Positions 39,370-47,806 of a stretch of DNA of 64,000 nt are shown in pieces. The DNA lies in NCBI RefSeq assembly GCF_045062745.1, contig NZ_JBJGED010000006.1, forward strand, positions 62,001-126,000, written 5' to 3'. The translations under genes were made by a program, and so were the position numbers. The DNA is from Paenibacillus_AA sp045062745 (GTDB taxonomy: Bacteria; Bacillota; Bacilli; Paenibacillales; NBRC-103111). Under the pieces are notes generated by a model. That model worked only from the letters and a program-made list of their open reading frames with translations, ran no database searches and was not told the origin of the DNA. Within the stretch, counting starts at the first letter, position 1; every line of letters begins with the position of its first letter.

Positions 39370-40365
39370 TTAACTATGCCGTGCCTGCGGATGCTGCCTG
39401 AGGTTGTCCAAAGTGTCCGGCAGGAGCGGGATGTCGAGCTGTTTGAGCGCAAGCATGACCGCTCCCGCTACAGGAGCGAAGGCTGGCCGGACGAGGCGGA
39501 AGCTTCTGTTGCGCCCTTGCTCCAACCGGGAGCCGAGCGTTCGCTTCATATACTCGCTGCCGGCCACGCTGCCGATCAAGGCGACGCTCACCTCCGGACG
39601 ATCAAAATAAGAGGCTAGCATCTCTACCCCTACCACGATCTGATGTGCGGCATGGTCGCATACGAGCCGGGCCGCCCGGCTGCCCTCCATAGCGGCGGTT
39701 GTAACGATCGGGGCGAGCTGCCCGAACTTGCGGTTGCGTTCTTGGTGATCCACCACGAAGCCCTCCCGAGCGAGTAGTGCCAGCTCTTGAACGGAGCTAC
39801 GCTCCCAGAAGGCCAGAATGTTCTTCGTCAATTGGAGGTCGCTCGCATCCGTGTTTCCGGCCAGCAGCTCGTAAGTAGCGTCATACGCGAGGAAGCGGGC
39901 CGCGCTTCGAGCATAATGATGCAGATCGTAATTCCGGATCGAATCGCCGGACTCCGGAATCGCTTGGATAATCGATCCCGTCCCCGCAATGACGATGATG
40001 CCGGGTTCGGACAAGAGCGCACCGCTGTGTGCCACAATGGCATCGCCCACATGCTGCCTAGGGCAATCCAAGCCTTCCAGTGCCGTTAACGGGACGACCC
40101 ACTCCAGGTCGGCTTCGGAATCGTACCCGGCCAGACCGGCCGTTAGAGCACGGACGTCCTGCGGGTTCCGTTCGGCGGCTTGGATCGCCTTGGCGATTGC
40201 CAGCTGTACATTGTGCTTGGCGTTCTTATCCTTATGGATGGACGAGGATCCTTCTTCTACGTACGCCAGCACCTTCCCCGTCCGGTCCGCGACCATGACC
40301 CTCGTATGAGTGCCTCCTCCGTCTATGCCTATCACGACTTCTTGGTTCTGCAGGCTCATGTTCAT
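39370..40365 (-). CDS. BadF/BadG-family ATPase, N-acetylglucosamine kinase-like
   Basis: This is a 331-residue ASKHA kinase. Phosphate 1 motif is VIGIDGGGTHTRVMVADRTG, with ALTAGLAGYDSEADLEWVVP next. Phosphate 2 is IIVIAGTGSIIQA near residue 122. The adenosine motif is VALIGSVAGSEYMKRTLG near 265. This is the layout of bacterial N-acetylglucosamine/N-acetylmuramic kinases that phosphorylate recycled wall sugars. Substrate identity cannot be proved. Confidence 0.85.
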   Translation of the reverse strand: MNMSLQNQEVVIGIDGGGTHTRVMVADRTGKVLAYVEEGSSSIHKDKNAKHNVQLAIAKAIQAAERNPQDVRALTAGLAGYDSEADLEWVVPLTALEGLDCPRQHVGDAIVAHSGALLSEPGIIVIAGTGSIIQAIPESGDSIRNYDLHHYARSAARFLAYDATYELLAGNTDASDLQLTKNILAFWERSSVQELALLAREGFVVDHQERNRKFGQLAPIVTTAAMEGSRAARLVCDHAAHQIVVGVEMLASYFDRPEVSVALIGSVAGSEYMKRTLGSRLEQGRNRSFRLVRPAFAPVAGAVMLALKQLDIPLLPDTLDNLRQHPQARHS

Positions 40366-40429
40366 CCCCCCGTTATGTATGATGGCCGTTCTAACTCTCC
40401 CAGTAAAGCACCGCCTTGTAAAGCAAAGT

Positions 40430-40620
40430 TTACTAATAAGAGGGGCAAGTTAACTCTTTTGGCCCCTTTTCCGAGAAATTCGCTCGATAGTTAGGCTAAC
40501 TTGCGCTAATAGTAAGGTGGACTGGCGCTAATTGTAAGGATAGGCTTACTACGGAAGCAAAATGGACGGGATTGCGGGAATTTTGTAAAGGTGAGTTAGC
40601 TTAATAGTTTATGGTTAACT
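40430..40620. repeat. Degenerate repeats in a 300-bp gene-free gap
   Basis: GCGCTAATAGTAAGG and GCGCTAATTGTAAGG occur 26 bp apart near 40505-40545. They are surrounded by related CTAACTTG, TTAGCTTAATAG and GTTAACT pieces. No gene is visible from 40366 to 40665. Confidence 0.5.
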
Positions 40621-40665
40621 ACACTCTCCCTTCCCACGAAGGGAGACACCGCACCTCCCCATTAT

Positions 40666-42228
40666 TCAACGCTTCGGGTGCGCCTTCAGCCAGTCGAGCA
40701 CGTCCTGCACCGTCCTCACCGGCACGATCTGAAGCCGGTTCGAGCCTCGCCTAGCCTCCTCCTCCTGCCCGTCCGGGACGAAGAACACGTCCGCTCCCGA
40801 ACGCTCCACGGTGTACGCCTTCTGCTCGATGCCGCCGATGCGGCCGATGGAGCCGTCCGGGTTGATCGTGCCGGTCCCAGCCACGAGGTTGCCATTCGTG
40901 ATTCCGCCCGGGGTCAGCTGATCGAGCAGCGCCAGAGTCAGCATCGCGCCATGGGAGGGCCCGCCCTCATGCGCCAAGTAATCATGGAATTCGACCTGGC
41001 GCGGCAAGTCATACTCCAGCTCGTCCTCGATCTGGATGCCGAACGCGGCCTGGTTCGGGTTGTCCGGATGGGGCCGCGTGCCGACTCGCTGCGAGACGGT
41101 CTCGCTCCCCCGCTTCAGCGTCAGCGTCACTTCGTCGCCTGGGCGCACCCCGCGCATGAAAGCGGTCAGCTCGGCCGAGGTCGTAAGCGCGCGACCGTTC
41201 GCCTGCTGGATTACGTCGCCGGGCCGCAGCTTGCCCTCCGCCGTTCCGCCCTGCAGCACCGCCGACACCTTCACGCCGTGCGGCACCGCTCCCCGGCCGA
41301 GCCCGGCCCGCTGGAAGGCGATGGCGCTGCCCAGCGCGTCCGCCTCGGCCTTCATGTCCCGCACGAGCGTGTCGTAGGCGCCAAGCGACATGCCGAGGTT
41401 CTCCCTCGGCTCGAAGGCGTAGTGCGGGAACAGCTTGGCGAACAGCCAGTCCGCCGGAAACGCCGGCCGCTCGAAGACGAGCACGCCGATCATCGGGCTG
41501 TGCGCAGTTCCGCCTTGAGCCGTGGCATAGCGGCTCATGTTGATCGTGATGCCGGGGTACGTCACCATGTACCCCGTCGGCAAGAGCAGCGCGAGCAGCA
41601 TCAGCGCGCTGACCGCCGTGCCGGCGAGGCTGCGCCATGGGATGGCGCGGCCTCGCCGCCGTCGCTCCGCCAGCGCGAGATCGAGCGCGGCGAACAAAGC
41701 GGCCGCGCCGAGCAAGGCCGCGGCGGCCACCAGCCGGCGCGGCTCCATGAGGAGCGCGCCGATCGAGGCGGCGGAAGCGACGGCGACCGCCGCTGGCGGC
41801 AGTGCGGCCGCGACCGCTGCGAGCCGGGAGCGGCCCCGGGCCGGCGGGCGAGCGCCGCCGGCAGCGGGGCTACCGGCACCGGCGGCGCCACTCGTGCTCG
41901 CGGCGCCACCCGTGCCGGATGCGGCGCCAGCAGGGCCTGCCACAGCCGCACCGGCGGCGGTACCGGCACTGCCATCCGCCACCGCCGGTGCACGCCCGCG
42001 CCCGCCATGGCGGCGCAGCCCGGCCGCCAGGCTGCGCACGGCGCCGGCAAGCCACGCGAGCGGCACGAGCAGGATGGCGTACGCGACGGCGTCGATCGCG
42101 TCAATCCAGAACAGCGACTTCCCGGCGCCGAAGCGCAGCGGATCGGGGAGCCAAATCAATTCCCCCAGCAAGATGATGATGACTGCCCAAGCCATTCCGA
42201 CTACATACCATTTCTGCCCGCGTTCCAT
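40666..42228 (-). CDS. PDZ-Lon (S16) protease, membrane-anchored
   Basis: The start is MERGQKWYVVGMAWAVIIIL behind GAGGCGGCGGCA, giving 520 residues. There are several membrane helices at 10-230, interrupted by a long Ala/Gly/Pro-rich linker (about residues 75-130). A PDZ domain follows (about 340-410; KLRPGDVIQQANGRALT). The Lon-type catalytic domain has the Ser in GGPSHGAMLTLALLDQL and the Lys in GGIEQKAYTVERSG. B. subtilis YlbL is the likely relative. The dyad is intact. The substrate is unknown. It is divergent from rpoN. Confidence 0.88.
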   Translation of the reverse strand: MERGQKWYVVGMAWAVIIILLGELIWLPDPLRFGAGKSLFWIDAIDAVAYAILLVPLAWLAGAVRSLAAGLRRHGGRGRAPAVADGSAGTAAGAAVAGPAGAASGTGGAASTSGAAGAGSPAAGGARPPARGRSRLAAVAAALPPAAVAVASAASIGALLMEPRRLVAAAALLGAAALFAALDLALAERRRRGRAIPWRSLAGTAVSALMLLALLLPTGYMVTYPGITINMSRYATAQGGTAHSPMIGVLVFERPAFPADWLFAKLFPHYAFEPRENLGMSLGAYDTLVRDMKAEADALGSAIAFQRAGLGRGAVPHGVKVSAVLQGGTAEGKLRPGDVIQQANGRALTTSAELTAFMRGVRPGDEVTLTLKRGSETVSQRVGTRPHPDNPNQAAFGIQIEDELEYDLPRQVEFHDYLAHEGGPSHGAMLTLALLDQLTPGGITNGNLVAGTGTINPDGSIGRIGGIEQKAYTVERSGADVFFVPDGQEEEARRGSNRLQIVPVRTVQDVLDWLKAHPKR

Positions 42229-42378
42229 TGCCGCCGCCTCTTTTCCATCCGAGTCCACAAACGTTTCCTTAATAGCTCCATTGTAGCGAACTGCTAAGCT
42301 TTTGATCAAATGTCTATCCCTTGCGCTTAATACGCTATAATGAAAAGCAACAACGTACGGAAGGGAACGGTTCGGAAC

Positions 42379-43737
42379 ATGCCTCCGCACAATGCGCGTA
42401 CCCCTAGCTTGCAGCAACGGCTTGAACAGCAGCAACAGATGAAACTCACGCTAACGCCGGCGGTCAAGCAGTCGCTCGAGCTGCTTCGCATGTCCGCAAG
42501 CGAACTGGCCGGCTATATCCTCGATACGGCCTGGGACAACCCAGCCCTCGAGCTTCGATCGCCGCCATCGGCAGGCACACACAGCCCGGGGTCAGCCTCT
42601 TCCCGCCCCATAGAGTTCACGTCCGGCTCCATCCCTAGCGATGACTCGGCTCTCGAGCAGTCGCTGCTGGAGCAGCTTCGGCTGACCGATTGCTCGCCGG
42701 CCGTGAAGCGCACCGCGAGTTATATCGCCGGCAGCTTGGACCCGAACGGCTACTTGCCCCTCCCGATCGAGTTCATTCAAGCGGCGGTCCGTCAGCCGGA
42801 GTCCGTCGTCCAGGAGGCGCTGCATGTGCTTCAAACACTGGAGCCGGCCGGGGTCGGCGCACGCACGGTGAAGGAATGCCTGCTCCTGCAGCTCGACCGG
42901 GACTCGGCCTCCGACGCCCCGAGGGGGACGGCTGAAGCCGTGAAGATCGGGCTCGAGCTGATCGCCCGGCGCGATCTGACCCACCTCGCTCAGCGGCTCC
43001 ACATCGAGCCCGCCCATGCCGAAGCGATCGTCCGCTATATTCGCGATCGCCTGAATCCGCGTCCCGGTCTCGCCCACCAGCCGCTCGACCGGACCGCATA
43101 TGTCGAGCCGGATGCCACCATCCGGCTGACCGGAGCCGGCCTCGAGATTACGCTGCACGACCGCCACCTCCCGCAGCTCGCCCTTAACGTCTCTTTTGAA
43201 GGAGCGCAAAGGAAACATGCCCCGCATGAAGAAGACTTCGCGGCCTACATCGCCGACCGCAGCCGGGCGGCTCGCGCCCTCCTGGCCGGACTGGAGCAGC
43301 GGCGGGCCACCCTGCTCCGTGTCATCGCCGCCCTGGCAGATGCTCAGCTCGATTTCGTCCAGCACGGCCCGATCGCCTTGAAGCCGCTGCAGTTGAGGGA
43401 CGTGGCCGCCAAGATCGGGCTGCACCCTTCCACGGTGAGCCGGGCGATTCGGCACAAGCAAGTGCGTACCCCGGCCGGGCTGTTCGCGCTCAAGCAGTTC
43501 TTCGCCCCGTCGCTTCCCGCTGCCGCAGACGCCGAGTCTGCCCAGTGGTCCGCCCGGCAAGCGATGGAGCACATCCGCCGCTGGATCGCCGCCGAGGACA
43601 AGCGCAAGCCCTACTCCGACCGGGAGCTGGCGGAGCGACTTGCCCAAGACGGCATCGCGGTCTCGAGGCGAACGGTGACCAAATATCGGGAATCGCTTCG
43701 GCTCCCGGCCTCTCCCTTGCGCAGATGCCGCTCTTAA
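42379..43737 (+). CDS. rpoN: RNA polymerase sigma-54 factor
   Basis: This is a 452-residue protein from MPPHNARTPSLQQRLEQQQQ. An upstream ATG at 42340 overlaps a TATAAT-like -10, so the second Met is preferred. Region I is Gln-rich with LTLTPAVKQSLELLRMS. The core-binding part follows. The HTH is VAAKIGLHPSTVSRAIRHKQ. The RpoN box is VSRRTVTKYRESLRLP at the C-terminus. It directs transcription from -24/-12 promoters with enhancer-binding activators, for example for amino-acid or levan catabolism in Bacillus. Confidence 0.95.
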   Translation: MPPHNARTPSLQQRLEQQQQMKLTLTPAVKQSLELLRMSASELAGYILDTAWDNPALELRSPPSAGTHSPGSASSRPIEFTSGSIPSDDSALEQSLLEQLRLTDCSPAVKRTASYIAGSLDPNGYLPLPIEFIQAAVRQPESVVQEALHVLQTLEPAGVGARTVKECLLLQLDRDSASDAPRGTAEAVKIGLELIARRDLTHLAQRLHIEPAHAEAIVRYIRDRLNPRPGLAHQPLDRTAYVEPDATIRLTGAGLEITLHDRHLPQLALNVSFEGAQRKHAPHEEDFAAYIADRSRAARALLAGLEQRRATLLRVIAALADAQLDFVQHGPIALKPLQLRDVAAKIGLHPSTVSRAIRHKQVRTPAGLFALKQFFAPSLPAAADAESAQWSARQAMEHIRRWIAAEDKRKPYSDRELAERLAQDGIAVSRRTVTKYRESLRLPASPLRRCRS

Positions 43738-43740
43738 ACT

Positions 43741-43795
43741 CAAAAAACCTCTAGGTTACCCTCCACACAATAAGAAGGGCTCCCAGAGGTCTCTC
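43741..43795 (-). terminator. Terminator of the EmrB-type transporter gene
   Basis: On the minus strand, ACCTCTGGGAGCCCT pairs with AGGGTAACCTAGAGGT (imperfect, large loop), followed by TTTTTTGAG. It also lies directly behind rpoN, which runs toward it. Confidence 0.6.
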
Positions 43796-43807
43796 AACAA
43801 TATAGCG

Positions 43808-45280
43808 TTACCCGATCATCATAGGCATCTCGCCCGGCTTCTCGCTGCTCGCCGCCGCTTGCTTCGGCTTGCGCAGCAGCAGTGCGATGAGCGCGCCGAG
43901 GATCGCTACGCACGTCAACACGAGGAACGTGTCACCGAACGAGAACGCCCACGACTCGATGAGCGAATGGGTCGTATCGGCCGAGTACGTCTTCATCCGG
44001 CTCGTCACGATCGTCGCCAAGCCCGCGACCGCGAACGAGGTCATCACCTGCTGGGCGGCGTTCGTCAGCGAGGTGACGCGGCTCACCAGACTCGGCGGCG
44101 CCGACTGGATGAGGTGCGTGTTCAGGGGCATCATGGAGATGCCCATGCCCGCCCCTAGCAGAGCCAGCGGGATCATCATCATAATGACGCCGTCCTCGGC
44201 CTCCACGCCGGACATGATGTACGCGGCGCTCGTGACGATCAGCATGCCGATGACGACGAGCGGGCGCGCACCTAGCCGGTCGTACAGCTTGCCGCCGATC
44301 GGCATGAACACGGCAGCCGAGATCGCTTGCGGCAGCATGATCAGGCCGGTGTCGAAGGCGGTATAGCCTTTGGCCTGCTGCAGGAACAGCGGAATCATGA
44401 ACAGCGTGCCGAACAGCGCGATCTGCGCGATCCATTGCACGATGATCCCCCGGGTGAAATCGCGGGAGCGGAACACCCGCAGCTCCAAGAGCGGGTTCGA
44501 GCGGCGCAGCTCGACTATGGTGAAGAGGATCAAGGCGACGGCGCCGATCGCGATTCCGGCGATCGTCTTCACCGAGGTCCAGCTCGTGCCGCCTTCGCTC
44601 ACGCCGTAGGACAACGCGGCGAACGCGATCGGTGCGAGCAGCATGCCGAGCAGGTCAAGCGAGGCGACGGATTGCCGCTCGATGCTCGGCAGCGTCTTCA
44701 CCCCTACGAGAATGCCGATAATGCCAATCGGGATGTTAATCAGGAAGATCCACTTCCAAGTCGCATAATCGACGAGCCAGCCGGCCAACACCGGGCCCAG
44801 CGCCGGAGCCAGCAGAATCGGGATCCCCATCATGCCCATAACGGCTCCGACCTTGCTCGGCGGGCTCAGCCGGTACGTGAACGCCATCGCGATCGGCATC
44901 ACCATGCCGCCGCCCAAGCCTTGCAGGATGCGGTACGCGATCAGCTGGCTGACATCGGTCGCGAGGGCGCACAAGAGCGAGCCGATCGTGAACATCCCGA
45001 CCGAGATCAGGAAGATCCGCTTCGCTCCGAACCGGTCGGACAACCAACCGGCGAGCGGGATGACAGCCGCCTGAGCGAGCGCATACCCGGTAACCGTCCA
45101 CTGGACGACGGAGAGCGAGCTCTCGAATTGCTGAACGAGTCCGGGCAGCGCCACATTGACCGCGGTCCCGTCCAAGATGACCATGAACAACCCGACGATA
45201 ATGGCGACGAGCGGGGCGAGAATGCTGCGGATGGAAAACGGCTCTTCAGCGGTCGTACCTGGTGCAGCGTGAGTAGACAT
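43808..45280 (-). CDS. EmrB/QacA-family (DHA2) drug efflux transporter
   Basis: The start is MSTHAAPGTTAEEPFSIRSI behind AGGAGTGATTTTTGC, giving 490 residues with 14 hydrophobic helices. The DHA2 signature is WLSDRFGAKRIFLISVG in loop 2-3. VVQWTVTGYALAQAAVIPLAG and FRILQGLGGGMVMPI are other EmrB-type features. It is a proton-driven exporter of lipophilic drugs. It is divergent from a TetR gene with two identical palindromes between, so it is the likely repressed target. Confidence 0.92.
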   Translation of the reverse strand: MSTHAAPGTTAEEPFSIRSILAPLVAIIVGLFMVILDGTAVNVALPGLVQQFESSLSVVQWTVTGYALAQAAVIPLAGWLSDRFGAKRIFLISVGMFTIGSLLCALATDVSQLIAYRILQGLGGGMVMPIAMAFTYRLSPPSKVGAVMGMMGIPILLAPALGPVLAGWLVDYATWKWIFLINIPIGIIGILVGVKTLPSIERQSVASLDLLGMLLAPIAFAALSYGVSEGGTSWTSVKTIAGIAIGAVALILFTIVELRRSNPLLELRVFRSRDFTRGIIVQWIAQIALFGTLFMIPLFLQQAKGYTAFDTGLIMLPQAISAAVFMPIGGKLYDRLGARPLVVIGMLIVTSAAYIMSGVEAEDGVIMMMIPLALLGAGMGISMMPLNTHLIQSAPPSLVSRVTSLTNAAQQVMTSFAVAGLATIVTSRMKTYSADTTHSLIESWAFSFGDTFLVLTCVAILGALIALLLRKPKQAAASSEKPGEMPMMIG

Positions 45281-45412
45281 GCAAAAATCACTCCTATCCA
45301 TATAGCCGTGCGAAGCGCGTTCCGCCATCCTCGTTCCATTGACCGCCTCTCGGAATTAGGAGTACAATAAAGTCATTGGAATGCGGCGTACAACGCTTGT
45401 TTCGGCCTTTAC

Positions 45413-45459
45413 CGGACAATTGTCCGTTTCTATTCCGGATCATACCGGACAATTGTCCG
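45413..45459. promoter_or_regulatory. Two identical TetR operators
   Basis: CGGACAATTGTCCG is a perfect 14-bp palindrome at 45413-45426 and again at 45446-45459, each preceded by AC and followed by T. Start-to-start distance is 33 bp. They lie in the divergent gap between the EmrB-type pump and the TetR gene. Confidence 0.88.
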
Positions 45460-45513
45460 TTTGTCAATATGTGGGCAAGCTGAGATTTTGCATTTTTTTG
45501 TGAGGTGAATGAG

Positions 45514-46113
45514 GTGTCAATCCGGAAGGAACGCAAGGATGCGGCCGAGCATCGTGCCCTCATCCTGAAGACCGCACAGGCCTTATTCAGGGAACACGGC
45601 CTCGAAGAGGTCAGTATGCACCAGATCGCCAAGTCCGCCGGCATCGGCCAAGGCACGCTATATAGGCGCTATGCGAACAAAACCGATCTCTGCGCCGACC
45701 TCATGCAGGACAGCTGCACCTGCTTCCGGGAGCAGCTCGCCCAGGCGCTTCGCGAGGCGGAGTCTCTTCCTGTCGAGGAGCAATTGGGCACGGTGCTCGA
45801 TCATTGGATGCAATTCATTGACGACAAGTCGGAATGGCTTACCGCCATTCAGGTCAACAAGAACTGCGACATGTCGAAAAGTTATTATTTCCACTCCCCC
45901 TTCTACCAGTACATGCACGATACGCTGCAGCGGCTGATCCGCGCCTATGCGGATCGGGAAGGTCGGACGGATCTGAATCCGGACTTCACCGCACACGTCC
46001 TGATGTCCGCCTGGGACCCGAGTCTGTTCGTCCTCCTGCGCCAGCAGGGCTATACCTCGGAGCAGATCCGGCTCAACTTCCGCCAGCTGTTCTTGAAATC
46101 GCTCTCCCGCTAG
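45514..46113 (+). CDS. TetR/AcrR-family repressor
   Basis: The start is a GTG behind AGGTGAATGAG, giving 199 residues; a GTG three codons earlier lacks a ribosome site. The TetR HTH at 12-55 is ALILKTAQALFREHGLEEVS, MHQIAKSAGIGQGTLYRRYA. The C-terminal domain is helical and would bind a drug. The adjacent palindromes and divergent pump make a standard TetR-efflux pair. Confidence 0.9.
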   Translation: MSIRKERKDAAEHRALILKTAQALFREHGLEEVSMHQIAKSAGIGQGTLYRRYANKTDLCADLMQDSCTCFREQLAQALREAESLPVEEQLGTVLDHWMQFIDDKSEWLTAIQVNKNCDMSKSYYFHSPFYQYMHDTLQRLIRAYADREGRTDLNPDFTAHVLMSAWDPSLFVLLRQQGYTSEQIRLNFRQLFLKSLSR

Positions 46114-46182
46114 ACGACCGCCCTCCCTACGGAGACTGAGCCGATCCCGTTCGACAAGATGAAACAGGGAGAGATAAGTGCT

Positions 46183-47730
46183 ATGCGTATGATGAAAATA
46201 TGGGCCTTGGGAACCTCGATCGGACTCGTAGGGATGGCCGCTCTGCTGTTCGTCCTCTACTCTCTCCGCGAGGACCATTCCTTAGTGGTCGATTCCGCAC
46301 CGGAATCCGCCAAAATGGTGACCGTCCCCCTCCAGGAGGAGATTACGTCCTTCTGGAACGACCAAGCGCTGAAGGCCGAGCAGGCGGGGCAAGCGGACGT
46401 AGCCGCGGTCTACCGGGCGCGGATCGCCGCGCACGCCGCCGGTGTTCCCTCGACACTGCCGCTAAGCGCCTCAGGCACCCCCGCCCTCAATCCGTCCGCC
46501 TCCGTCCAGCTGTACGTACGCTCCGCGAGCCCGGCGGCAAGCGCGGCCTTGGCTGCGCCGGCCAAACACGAGCCGGTGTCCGGCGTCTACCTCGGCATGC
46601 TCGGCGCAGACCGCCGGGTCGGCTACGACGTGAACAAGATCGAGCCCGTCTATGGCCGCAGACACGCGCTGTATCTCGCCTACGTGGGGTGGCGCAAGGT
46701 GCAGACCGATACGAATACGTACTTCCCTCAGCGGACGGCCGAGCGGGTTCAGGCGCTGGGCGGCGCGCTCCAGATCGGCTGGGAGCCGCGCTATGGGCTC
46801 GACGATGTGTTGGACGACGAGTATGTCCGCCGTTTCGCCCGGGAAGCTAAGGCATCCGGGATGCCCATCTTCCTCCGCTACGCCTCCGAGATGAACGGCG
46901 CCTGGGTGCCGTGGCACGATACGCCGACCAAGTACATCGAGAAGTTTCGGCTCATCCATGACATCATGGCCGAGGAAGCGCCCAACGTGGCGATGGTGTG
47001 GTCGCCTAACTTTTGGCCGCCGGAAACGATCGATGCTTATTACCCGGGGGACGCTTATGTCGATTGGGTCGGCTTCTCCCTGTACACCAGTCCGATCTTG
47101 AACGGCGAGGAGCATTTCCAGGGTACGCTGATCGACACGTTCGCCCCGCTCTACGCCAAGTACAGCCACAAGCCGATCATGATCTCCGAAGGCGCGGTCG
47201 CCCATACGTCGCTTAAGACGAACAAGTCGTACTGGACATGGGCCGAAGGCCAGTTCCAATACATGTACGGGCTCTTGCCCCGCCTCTTCCCGCAGGTGAA
47301 GGGCATCACGTACTTCAACTTCAGCCGGGCCCAGGCGCAGCGAACGAACGGCGAGTTCGTGTACGATATCGGGGAGAATCCGTATATGGACGGCCTGTAT
47401 CAGCGGATGGTCCAGTCGAATTGGTTCCTGAGCAAGGTCGAGCCGGGCCTTAATCCGGTCCCGTACCGGTATACGCAATTGACGGGTCCGTCTCTTCCCG
47501 CGGGTAAGTCCTCGGTGATCGCCTACCCGAAACTGGATCATGCGGCAGGCGAGCCCCCTTTCGTCGTAGCCCTCTATCAGGGCAAGCAGCGGATCGGGGT
47601 CAGCTACGAAGCCCCGTGGGAAATGAACATTCAGGTGGACGCCGCCGCTGCCAGCGAGCCCTGGTACCTGGTAACGTTCAATGAAAAGCTGGAGCCGACC
47701 GCCATCGGCTCGGGCAGTGCGAAGCCTTGA
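46183..47730 (+). CDS. GH26-like exported glycoside hydrolase
   Basis: The start is MRMMKIWALGTSIGLVGMAA behind GGGAGAG, giving 515 residues. An N-terminal signal anchor (residues 5-27) is followed by an Ala-rich spacer. The catalytic TIM barrel spans about 145-430. FLRYASEMNGAWVPW holds the acid/base Glu and HKPIMISEGAVAHT the nucleophile Glu, both typical of clan-A families such as GH26. A C-terminal beta domain is likely. Family members cut beta-mannan and related glycans; the substrate here is unknown. Convergent genes 47807-50611 acetylate a polysaccharide, so it may process the same glycan. Confidence 0.85.
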   Translation: MRMMKIWALGTSIGLVGMAALLFVLYSLREDHSLVVDSAPESAKMVTVPLQEEITSFWNDQALKAEQAGQADVAAVYRARIAAHAAGVPSTLPLSASGTPALNPSASVQLYVRSASPAASAALAAPAKHEPVSGVYLGMLGADRRVGYDVNKIEPVYGRRHALYLAYVGWRKVQTDTNTYFPQRTAERVQALGGALQIGWEPRYGLDDVLDDEYVRRFAREAKASGMPIFLRYASEMNGAWVPWHDTPTKYIEKFRLIHDIMAEEAPNVAMVWSPNFWPPETIDAYYPGDAYVDWVGFSLYTSPILNGEEHFQGTLIDTFAPLYAKYSHKPIMISEGAVAHTSLKTNKSYWTWAEGQFQYMYGLLPRLFPQVKGITYFNFSRAQAQRTNGEFVYDIGENPYMDGLYQRMVQSNWFLSKVEPGLNPVPYRYTQLTGPSLPAGKSSVIAYPKLDHAAGEPPFVVALYQGKQRIGVSYEAPWEMNIQVDAAAASEPWYLVTFNEKLEPTAIGSGSAKP

Positions 47731-47746
47731 TCGAACTTAACGCCCA

Positions 47747-47790
47747 AAAAGCCTGCAGTCCGCGGTCCGCACCGCTTGCTGCAGGCTTTA
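47747..47790. terminator. Bidirectional terminator between GH26-like and AlgJ-like genes
   Basis: AAAGCCTGCAG and CTGCAGGCTTT pair perfectly around an internal GCGGTCCGCACCGC loop, with A and T flanks. It serves both convergent genes. Confidence 0.85.
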
Positions 47791-47806
47791 TCGTCTCAAA
47801 AGAGCT

